A stretch of DNA of 64,000 nt. It comes from Nomia melanderi. Its lineage: Eukaryota; Arthropoda; Insecta; Hymenoptera; Halictidae. How positions within the stretch are numbered: position 1 is the first letter of the stretch; every line of letters begins with the position of its first letter. The notes beneath the pieces are model-generated. The model made no database searches. It was not told the DNA's origin and worked only from the letters and a program-made list of their open reading frames with translations. Made by a program: the position numbers and the translations under genes. This document shows positions 39,013-49,172 of the stretch, in pieces. The stretch covers positions 682,001 to 746,000 of the forward strand of contig NW_027475146.1 in NCBI RefSeq assembly GCF_051020985.1. Direction: 5' to 3'.

Positions 39013-42000
39013 AGATAGCGCAATAAATCAAAGTGAATTATCTGCAAGGGGCCCTGTCGCACGAATCTGTGCAGCGGGATCGACCTCGGACAACGAGGGA
39101 CCGAGAAAACCATCGACAAATGGGGCCGGACTGTCAGCGTCAGGGAATCATCCATCATATATCTGGTGATATTTCGGGTGCTATTAGAGATAGCGCAATA
39201 AATCAAAGTGATTTATCTGCAGGGGGTCCTGGCGCATGAATCTGTGCAGCGGGATCGACCTCGGACCACGAGGGACCGAGAAAACCATCGACACAGGGGG
39301 CCGGGCTGTCAGGGTCAAGGAAAAATCCAATATATATCTGGTGATATCTCGGCTGCTATTAGAGATAGCGCAATAAATCAAAGTGATTTATCTGCAGGGG
39401 GGCCTGGCGAATGAATCTGTGCAGCGGGATCGACCTCGGACAACCAGGGGCCGAGAAAATCACCGTCTCATGGGGCCGGACTGCCAGGGTCAGGGAAAAA
39501 TCCAATATATATCTGGTGATATCTCGGGTGCTATTAGAGATAGCGCAACAAACCAAAGTGAATTATCTGCAGGAGGCCCTGGCGCATGATTCTGTGCAGC
39601 GGCAACGACCTCGGACCACCAGGGGCCGAGAAAACCACCGATACATGATGCCGGACTGCCAGGGTGAGGGAAAAATCCAATATATATCTGGTGATATCTC
39701 GGGTGCTATTAGAGATAGCGCAACAAACCAAAGTGAATTATCTGCAGGGGTCCTGACGCATGAATATGTGCAGCGGGAACGATCTCGGACCACCAGGGGC
39801 CGAGAAAACTACCGTCTCATGGGGCCGTACACTCAGGGTCAGGGGAGAATCCAATATATATCTAGTGATATCTCGGGTGCTATTACAGATAGCGCAATAA
39901 ATCAAAGTGCATTGTCTGTAGGAGGCCCTGGCGCATGAGTCTGTTCAGCGGGAACGACCTCGGAGAACGAGGGACCGAGAAAACCAACGACAAATGGGGC
40001 CGGACTGTCAGGGTCAAGGAAAAATCCAATATATATCTGGTGATATCTCGGGTGCTATTACAGATAGCGCAATAAACCAAAGTGAATTGTCTGCAGGAAG
40101 CATTGGCGCATGAATCTGTGCAGCGGGATCGACCTCGGACAACCAGGGGCCGAGAAAATCACCGTCTCATGGGGCCGGACACTCAGCGTCAGGGAAAAAT
40201 CCATTATATATCTAGTGGTATCTCGGATGCTATTAGACATAGCGCAATAAGCCATAGTGAATTATCTGCAGGAGGCCCTGGTGCATGCATCTGTCCAGCG
40301 GGAACGACCTCGGACCACCAGGGGCCGAGAAAACCACCGTCTCATGGGGCCGGACACTCAGGGTCAGGGAAAAATCCATTATATATCTGGTGATATCTCG
40401 GGTGCTATTAGAGATAGCGCGATAAATCAGAGTGCATTGTCAGCAGGAAGCCTTCGCGCATTATTCTGTGCAGCGGGAACGACCTTGGACCAACAGGGGC
40501 CGAGAAAACCACCGTCTCATTGTGCCGGACACTCAGGGTCAGGGAAAAATCCAATATATATCTGGTGATATCTCGGGTGCTATTAGAGATAGCGCAATAA
40601 ACCAAAGTGAATTGTCTGCAGGAAGCATTGGCGCATGAATCTGTGCCGCGGGATCGACCTCGGACAACCAGGGGCCGAGAAAATCACCGTCTCATGGGGC
40701 CGGACTGCCAGGGTCAGGGAAAAATCCAATATATATCTGGTGATATCTCGGATGCTATTAGAGATAGCGCAACAAACCAAAGTGAATTATCTGCAGGAGG
40801 CCCTGGCGCATGAATCTGTGCAGCGGCAACGACCTCGGACCACCAGGGGCCGAGAAAACCACCGATACATGATGCCGGACTGTCAGGGTCAGGGAAAAAT
40901 CCAATATATATCTGGTTATATCTCGAGTGCTATTAGAGATAGCGCAATAAACCAAAGTGAATTATCTATAGGAGGCCCTGGCGCATGAATCTGTGCAGCG
41001 GGATCGACCTCGGACAACCAGGGGCCGAGAAAATCACCGTCTCATGGGGCCGGACACTCAGGGTCAGGGGAAAATCCAATATATATCTAGTGATATCTCG
41101 GGTGCTATTACAGATAGCGCAATAAATCAAAGTGCATTGTCTGTAGGAGGCCCTGGCGCATGAATCTGTGCAGCGGGATCGACCTCGGAACACCAGGGGC
41201 CGAGAAAATCACCGTCTCATGGGGCCGGACACTCAGGGTCAAGGAAAAATCCAATATATATCTGGTGATATCTCGGGTGCTATTAGAGATAGCGCAATAA
41301 ATCAAAGTGAATTATCTGCAAGGGGCCCTGGCGCACGAATCTGTGCAGCGGGATCGACCTCGGAGAACGAGGGACCGAGAAAACCAACGACAAATGGGGC
41401 CGGACTGTCAGGGTCAAGGAAAAATCCAATATATATCTGGTGATATCTCGGGTGCTATTACAGATAGCGCAATAAACCAAAGTGAATTGTCTGCAGGAAG
41501 CATTCGCGCATGAATCTGTGCAGCGGGATCGACCTCGGACAACCAGGGGCCGAGAAAATCACCGTCTCATGGGGCCGGACTGTCAGGGTCAGGGAAAAAT
41601 CCAATATATATCTGGTGCTATCTCGGGTGCTATTACAGATAGCGCAATAAATCAAAGTTCATTGTCTGTAGGAGGCCCTGGCGCATGAGTCTGTTCAGCG
41701 GGAACGACCTCGGACCACCAGGGGCCGAGAAAACCACAGTCTCATGGAGCCGGACTGTCAGGGTCAGGGAAAAATCCATTATATATCTGGTGATATCTCG
41801 GGTGCTATTAGAGATAGCGCGATAAATCAGAGTGCATTGTCAGCAGGAAGCCTTCGCGCATTATTCTGTGCAGCGGGAACGACCTCGGACCACCAGGGGC
41901 CGAGAAAACCACCGTCTCATAGGGCTGGACACTCAGGGTCAGGGAAAAATCCAATATATATCTGGTGATATCTCGGGTGCTATTAGCGATAGCGCAATAA

Positions 42001-44420
42001 ACCAAAGTGAATTATCTGCAGGAGGCCCTGGCGCATGATTCTATGAAGCGGGAACAACCTCGGACCACCAGGGGCCGAGAAAACCACCGTCTCATGGGGC
42101 CGGACACTCAGGGTCAGGGAAAAATCCAATATATATCTGGTGATATCTCGGGTGCTATTAGAGATAGCGCAATAAACCAAAGTGAATTATCTGCAGGAGG
42201 TCCTGGCGCATGAATCTGGGCAGCGGGAACGACCTCGGACCACCAGGGGCCGAGAAATCCACCGTCTCATGGGTCCGGACACTCAGGGTCAGGGAAAAAT
42301 CAAATATATATCTGGTGATATCTCGGGTGCTATTAGAGATAGCGCAATAAATCAACGTGCATTGTCCGTAGGAGGCCCTTGCGCATGAATCTGTGCAGCA
42401 GGAACGACATCGGACCACCAGGGGCCGAGAAAATTACAGATTTTCGGTATCCGTCACCCAAAGTCATGTAAAAATCCAGCATATATATGGTGCCTTCTCG
42501 GGTGCTATTACAGATAGCGCAATAAATCAAAGTTCATTGTCTGTAGGAGGCCCTGGCGCATGAGTCTCTGCAGCGGGAACGATCTCGGACCACCAGGGGC
42601 CGAGAAAACCACCGATACATGATGCCGGACTGTCAGGGTCAGGGAAAAATCCTATATATATCTGGTTATATCTCGAGTGCTATTAGAGATAGCGCAATAA
42701 ACCAAAGTGAATTATCTATAGGAGGCCCTGGCGCATGAATCTGTGGAGCGGGATCGACCTCGGACAACCAGGGGCCGCGAAAATCACCGTCTCATGGGGC
42801 CGGACACTCAGGGTCAGGGGAAAATCCAATATATATCTGGTGATATCTCGGGTGCTATTACAGATAGCGCAATAAATCAAAGTGAATTATCTGCAGGGGT
42901 CCTGACGCATGAATATGTGCAGCGGGAACGATCTCGGACCACCAGGGGCCGAGAAAACTACCGTCTCATGGTGCCGGACACTCAGGGTCAGGGGAAAATC
43001 CAATATATATCTAGTGATATCTCGGGTGCTATTAGAGATAGCGCAACAAACCAAAGTGAATTATCTGCAGGAGGCCCTGGCGCATGAATCTGTGCAGCGG
43101 GAACGATCTCGGACCACCAGGCGCCTAGAAAACTACCGTCTCATGGGGCCGTACACTCAGGGTCAGGGGAGAATCCAATATATATCTAGTGATATCTCGG
43201 GTGCTATTACAGATAGCGCAATAAATCAAAGTGCATTGTCTGTAGGAGGCCCTGGCGCACGAATCTGTGCAGCGGGATCGACCTCGGAGAACGAGGGACC
43301 GAGAAAACCAACGACAAATGGGGCCGGACTGTCAGGGTCAAGGAAAAATCCAATATATATCTGGTGATATCTCGGGTGCTATTACAGATAGCGCAATAAA
43401 CCAAAGTGAATTGTCTGCAGGAAGCATTCGCGCATGAATCTGTGCAGCGGGATCGACCTCGGACAACCAGGGGCCGAGAAAATCACCGTCTCATGGGGCC
43501 GGACTGTCAGGGTCAGGGAAAAATCCAATATATATCTGGTGCTATCTCGGGTGCTATTACAGATAGCGCAATAAATCAAAGTTCATTGTCTGTAGGAGGC
43601 CCTGGCGCATGAGTCTGTTCAGCGGGAACCACCTCGGACCACCAGGGGCCGAGAAAACCACCGTCTCATGGGTCCGGACACTCAGGGTCAGGGAAAAATC
43701 AAATATATATCTGGTGATATCTCGGGTGCTATTAGAGATAGCGCAATAAATCAACGTGCATTGTCCGTAGGAGGCCCTTGCGCATGAATCTGTGCAGCAG
43801 GAACGACATCGGACCACCAGGGGCCGAGAAAATTACAGATTTTCGGTATCCGTCACCCAAAGTCATGTAAAAATCCAGCATATATATGGTGCCTTCTCGG
43901 GTGCTATTACAGATAGCGCAATAAATCAAAGTTCATTGTCTGTAGGAGGCCCTGGCGCATGAGTCTCTGCAGCGGGAACGACCTCGGACCACCAGGGGCC
44001 GAGAAAACCACCGTCTCATGGGGCCGGGCACTCAGGGTCAGGGAAGAATCCAATATATATCTGGTGATATCTCGGGTGCTATTAGAGATAGCGCAATAAA
44101 CCAAAGTGAATTATCTGCAGGAGGCACTGGCGCATGAATCTGTGCAGCGGGAACGACCTCGGACCACCAGGGGCCGAGAAAACCACCGTCTCATGGGGCC
44201 GGACACTCAGGGTCAGGGATAAATCCAATATATATCTGGTGATATCTCGGGTGCTATTAGAGATAGCGCAATAAACCAAAGTGAATTATCTGCAGGAGGC
44301 CCAGGCGCATGATTCTATGAAGCGGGAACGACGTCGGACCACCAGGGGCCGAGAAAACCTCCGTCTCATGGGGCCGGACACTCAGGGTCAGGGAAAAATC
44401 CAATATATATCTGGTGATAT
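39013..44420 (+). repeat. Satellite zone 7: GGGATCGACC subfamily and spaced copies
   Basis: Dominated by monomers with GCAGCGGGATCGACCTCGG, often with ACGAGGGACCGAGAAAACC and GGACTGTCAGGGTCAAGG. Repeated pieces: 39411-39740 and 40635-40960 (offset 1224); 40855-41100 and 42605-42850 (offset 1750, CGATACATGATGCCGGACTG); 41332-41735 and 43256-43659 (offset 1924); 42260-42590 and 43659-43989 (offset 1399). The last two pairs abut at 43659, so that point is a junction between two copied pieces. A CTGCAGGGGTCCTGACGCAT monomer occurs near 39745 and 42892. Confidence 0.85.
42152..42170. other. Conserved dyad 2 (cols 149-167), reference copy
   Basis: Arms GTGCTAT and ATAGCGC can pair over 7 positions with a single G-T, around a 5-nt loop. 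The loop reads TAGAG in one allele class and TACAG in the other. The element is present in both A and B monomers. Its centre lies about 92 bp after dyad 1 and about 83 bp before the next dyad 1, so the two dyads alternate at close to half-monomer spacing. Confidence 0.6.
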
Positions 44421-44452
44421 CACGGTTGCTATTAGAGATAGCGCACTAAACC

Positions 44453-44627
44453 AAAGTGAATTATCTGCAGGAGGCCCTGGCGCATGAATCTGTGCAGCGG
44501 GAACGACCTCGGACCACCAGGGGCCGAGAAAACCACCGTCTCATGGGGCCGGACACTCAGGGTCAGGGGAAAATCCAATATATATCTGGTGATATCTCGG
44601 GTCCTATTAGAGATAGCGCAATAAGCC
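44453..44627 (+). repeat. Reference type-A monomer (175 bp)
   Basis: A copy close to the majority consensus, offered as the reference for column numbering. Column 1 is the AAAGTG after AATAAAYC. Landmarks by column: 13-18 CTGCAG; 20-33 GAGGCCCTGGCGCA with ATG at 32-34; 56-76 first dyad; 81-117 the A version of the variable block (CCACCGTCTCATGGGGCC, then GGACACTCAGGGTCAGGG); 117-132 A-tract followed by alternating TA; 139-144 GATATC; 149-167 second dyad (this copy has C for G in its left arm); 165-172 CGCAATAA. Type A makes up roughly 85% of the array. Confidence 0.95.
44508..44528. other. Conserved imperfect dyad 1 (cols 56-76), reference copy
   Basis: Inverted arms CTCGG and CCGAG, extended by CC and GG after one mismatch on each side, flank a 5-nt centre. 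This symmetry sits in every type of monomer, directly before the A/B variable block. The duplication junction at 19681-20212 also maps to its right arm or just beyond. The symmetry is read directly. A role as a cruciform or protein site is inference, based on known dyad enrichment in several centromeric satellites. Confidence 0.6.
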
Positions 44628-45499
44628 AAAGTGAATTATCTGCAGGAGGCCCTGGCGCATGCATCTGTCCAGCGGGAACGACCTCGGACCACCAGGGGCC
44701 GAGAAAACCACCGTCTCATGGGGCCGGACACTCAGGGTCAGGGAAAAATCAAATATATATCTGGTGATATCTCGGGTGATATTAAAGATAGCGCAATAAA
44801 TCAACGTGCATTGTCCGTAGGAGGCCCTTGCGCATGAATCTGTGCAGCAGGAACGACAATGGACCACCAGGGGCCGAGAAAATTACAGATTTTCGGTATC
44901 CGTCACCCAAAGTCATGTAAAAATCCAGCATATATTTAGTGCTTTCTCGGGTGCTATTACAGATTGCCCAATAAATCAAAGTGCATTGTCTGTAGGAGGC
45001 CCTGGCGCATGAATATGGGCAGCGGGAACGACCTCGGACAACCAGGGGCCGAGAAAACCACCATCTCATGGGGCCGGACACTCAGGGTCAGGGGAAAATC
45101 CAATATATATCTGGTGATATCTCGGGTGCTATTAGAGATAGCGCAATAAACCAAAGTGAATTATCTGCAGGAGGCCCTGACGCATGCATTTGAGCAGCGG
45201 GAACGACCTCGGACCACCAGGGGCGGAGAAAACCACCGTCTCATGGGGCCGGACACTCAGGGTCTGGGAAAAATCCAATATATATCTGGTGAAATCTCGG
45301 GTGCTATTAGAGATAGCGCAATAAACCAAAGTGAATTATCTGCAGGAGGCCCTGGCGCATACATCTGTCCAGCGGGAACGACCTCGGACCACCAGGGGCC
45401 GAGAAAACCAACGTCTCATGGGGCCGGACACTCAGGGTCAGGGAAAAATCCAATATATATCTGGTGTTATCACGGTTGCTATTAGAGATAGCGCACTAA

Positions 45500-48375
45500 A
45501 CCAAAGTGAATTATCTGCAGGAGGCCCTGGCGCATGAATCTGTGCAGCGGGAACGACCTCGGACCACCAGGGGCCGAGAAAACCACCGTCTCTTGGGGCC
45601 GGACACTCAGGCTCAGGGAAAAATCCAATATATATCTGGTGATATCTCGGGTCCTATTACAGATAGACCAATAAATCAAAGTGCATTGTCTGTAGGAGGC
45701 CCTGGCGCATGAATCTGTTCAGCGGGAACGACCTCGGACCACCAGGGGCCGAGAAAACCACCGTCTCATAGGGCCGGACACTCAGGGTCAGGGAAAAATC
45801 AAATATATATCTGGTGATATCTCGGGTGCTATTAGAGATAGCGCAATAAATCAACGTGCATTGTCCGTAGGAGGCCCTTGCGCATGAATCTGTGCAGCAG
45901 GAACGACATCGGACCACCAGGGGCCGAGAAAATTACAGATTTTCGGTATCCGTCACCCAAAGTCATGTAAAAATCCAGCATATATATGGTGCTTTCTCGG
46001 GTGCTATTACAGATAGCGCAATAAATCAAAGTGCATTGTCTGTAGGAGGCCCTGGCGCATGAATATGGGCAGCGGGAACGACCTCGGACAACCATTGGCC
46101 GAGAAAACCGCCGTCTCATGGGGCCGGACACTCAGGGTCAGGGGAAAATCCAATATCTATCTGGTGATATCTCGGGTGCTATTAGAGATAGCGCAATAAA
46201 CCAAAGTGAATTATCTGCAGGAGGCCCTGACGCATGCATTTGAGCAGCGGGAACGACCTCGGACCACCAGGGGCGGAGAAAGCCACCGTCTCAAGGGGCC
46301 GGACACTCAGGGTCTGGGAAAAATCCAATATATATCTGGTGAAATCTCGGGTGCTATTAGAGATAGCGCAATAAACCAAAGTGAATTATCTGCAGGAGGC
46401 CCTGGCGCATGCATCTGTCCAGCGGGAACGACCTCGGACCACCAGGGGCCGAGAAAACCACCGTCTCATGGGGCCGGACACTCAGGGTCAGGGAAAAATC
46501 CAATATATATCTGGTGATATCACGGTTGCTATTAGAGATAGCGCACTAAACCAAAGTGAATTATCTGCAGGAGGCCCTGGCGCATGAATCTGTGCAGCGG
46601 GAACGACCTCGGACCACCAGGGGCCGAGAAAACCACCGTTTCATGGGGCCGGACACTCAGGGTCAGGGGAAAATCCAATATATATCTGGTGATATCTCGG
46701 GTCCTATTAGAGATAGCGCAATAAGCCAAAGTGAATTATCTGCAGGAGGCCCTGGCGCATGCATCTGTCCAGCGGGAACGACCTCGGACCACCAGGGGCC
46801 GAGAAAACCACCGTCTCATGGGGCCGGACACTCAGGGTCAGGGAAAAATCAAATATATGTCTGGTGATACCTCGGGTCCTATTAGAGATAGCGCAATAAG
46901 CCAAAGTGAATTATCTGCAGGAGGCCCTGGCGCATGCATCTGTGCAGCAGGAACGACATCGGACCACCAGGGGCCGAGAAAATTACAGATTTTCGGTATC
47001 CGTCACCCAAAGTCATGTAAAAATCCAGCATATATATGGTGCTTTCTCGGGTGCTATTACAGATAGCGCAATAAATCAAAGTGCATTGTCTGTAGGAGGC
47101 CCTGGCGCATGAATATGGGCAGCGGGAACGACCTCGGGCAACCATTGGCCGAGAAAACCAACGTCTCATGGGGCCGGACACTCAGGGTCAGGGGAAAATC
47201 CAATATATATCTGGTGATATCTCGGGTGCTATTAGAGATAGCGCAATAAACCAAAGTGAATTATCTGCAGGAGGCCCTGACGCATGCATTTGAGCAGCGG
47301 GAACGACCTCGGACCACCAGGGGCGGAGAAAACCACCGTCTCATGGGGCCGAACACTCAGGGTCTGGGAAAAATCCAATATATATCTAGTGAAATCTCGG
47401 GTGCTATTAGAGATAGCGCAATAAACCAAAGTGAATTATCTGCAGGAGGCCCTGGCGCATGCATCTGTCCAGCGGGAACGACCTCGGACCACCAGGGGCC
47501 GAGAAAATAACAGATTTTCGGTATCCGTCACCCAAAGTCATGTAAAAATCCAGCATATATATGGTGCTTTCTCGGGTGCTATTACAGATAGCGCAATAAA
47601 TCAAAGTGCATTGTCTGTAGGAGGCCCTGGCGCATGAATATGGTCAGCGGGAACGACCTCGGAACACCAGGGGCCGAGAAAACCACCGTCTCATGGGGCC
47701 GGACGCTCAGGGTCATGGAAAAATCCAATATATATCTGGTGATATCTCGGGTGCTATTAGAGATAGCGCAATAAGCCAAAGTGAATTATCTGCAGGAGGC
47801 CCTGGCGCATGCATCTGTCCAGCGGGAACGACCTCGGACCACCAGGGGCCGAGAAAACCACCGTCTCATGGGGCCGGACACTGAGGGTCAGGGAAAAATC
47901 AAATATATATCTGGTGATATCTCGGGTGCTATTAGAGATAGCGCAATAAATCAACGTGCATTGTCCGTAGGAGGCCCTTGCGCATGAGTCTGTGCAGCAG
48001 GTACGACATCGGACCACCAGGGGCCGAGAAAATAACAGATTTTCGGTATCCGTCACCCAAAGTCATGTAGAAATCCTGCATATATATGGTGCTTTCTCGG
48101 GTGCTATTACAGATAGCGCAATAAATCAAAGTGCATTGTCTGTAGGAGGCCCTGGCGCATGAATATGGTCAGCGGGAACGACCTCGGAACACCAGGGGAT
48201 GAGAAAACCAGCGTCTCATGGGGCCGGACACTCAAGGTCAGGGGAAAATCCAATATATATCTGGTGATATCTCGGGTGCTATTAGAGATAGCGCAATAAA
48301 CCAAAGTGAATTATCTGCAGGAGGCCCTGTCGCGTGCATTTGAGCAGCGGGAACGACCACGGACCACCAGGGGCC
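45500..48375 (+). repeat. 20-21-monomer HOR (~3.5-3.7 kb), unit A
   Basis: Markers in order: TCTTGGGGCCGG with CAGGCTCAGGG; GATAGACCAATAAATC; a B monomer; ACAACCATTGGCCGAG; CATGCATTTGAGCAGCGG with GGGGCGGAGAAAGCC; ATCACGGTTGCTATTAG; CATGCATCTGTCCAGCGG; ATGTCTGGTGATACCTCGG; then B monomers near 46983, 47508 and 48033. 45500-46630 pairs with 49173-50303 at offset 3673. 46950-47830 pairs with 50448-51328 at 3498. 47700-48375 pairs with 51898-52573 at 4198. Diverged relatives extend left to about 44420. Confidence 0.88.
45853..46027 (+). repeat. Reference type-B monomer (175 bp, alternative central block)
   Basis: The length and both flanks match type A, but about cols 81-144 are replaced by a homologous, strongly diverged version. 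It reads TTACAGATTTTCGGTATCC, then GTCACCCAAAGTCATGT, AAAAATCCAGCATATATATG and GTGCTTTCTCGGG. By hand alignment about half the positions differ over cols 81-116, while the flanks are almost unchanged. The GATATC site is lost because GTGATATC becomes GTGCTTTC. B monomers usually also have GCAGCAGG and GACATCGG just upstream. About 53 B or B-hybrid monomers are scattered singly or in short runs between 2.9 and 54.7 kb, and again at 62.2 and 63.6 kb. Confidence 0.92.
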
Positions 48376-49172
48376 GAGAAAACCAGTCTCATGGGGCCGG
48401 ACACTCAGGGTCTGGGGAAAATCCAATATGTATCTGGAGATATCTCGGGTGCTATTAGAGATAGCGCACTAAACCAAAGTGAATTATCTGCAGGAGGCCC
48501 TGGCGCATGAATCTGTGCAGCGGGAACGACCTCGGACCACCAGGGGCCGAGAAAACCTCCGTCTCTTGGGGCCGGACACTCAGGCTCAGGGAAAAATCCA
48601 ATATATATCTGGTGATATCTCGGGTCCTATTACAGATGGACCAATAAATCAAAGTGCATTGTCTGTAGGAGGCCCTGGCGCATGAATCTGTTCAGCGGGA
48701 ACGACCTCGGACCACCAGGGGCCGAGAAAACCACCGTCTCATGGGGCCGGACACTCAGGGTCAGGGAAAAATCCAATATATATCTGGTGATATCACGGTT
48801 GCTATTAGAGATAGCGCACTAAACCAAAGTGAATTATCTGCAGGAGGCCCTGGCGCATGAATCTGTGCAGCGGGAACGACCTCGGACCACCAGGGGCCGA
48901 GAAAACCACCGTCTCATGGGGCCGGACACTCAGGGTCAGGGGAAAATCCAATATATATCTGGTGATATCTCGGGTCCTATTAGAGATAGCGCAATAAGCC
49001 AAAGTGAATTATCTGCAGGAGGCCCTGGCGCATGCATCTGTCCAGCGGGAACGACCTCGGACCACAAGGGGCCGAGAAAACCACCGTCTCATGGGGCCGG
49101 ACACTCAGGGTCAGGGAAAAATCAAATATATATCTGGTGATATCTCGGGTGATATTAAAGATAGCGCAATAA

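Noticed and set aside
44565..44590. CCAAT/TATA-like promoter in CCAATATATATC
   Set aside because: It is a constant part of each monomer with no gene downstream. A and T alternation here is as likely to be structural. Low-level satellite transcription cannot be judged from sequence alone.
44453..44627. Identity as human or primate alpha satellite, or another well-known plant or animal centromere repeat
   Set aside because: The length is similar, but the sequence does not resemble alpha satellite. I could not match it to other families from memory, so no name is given.
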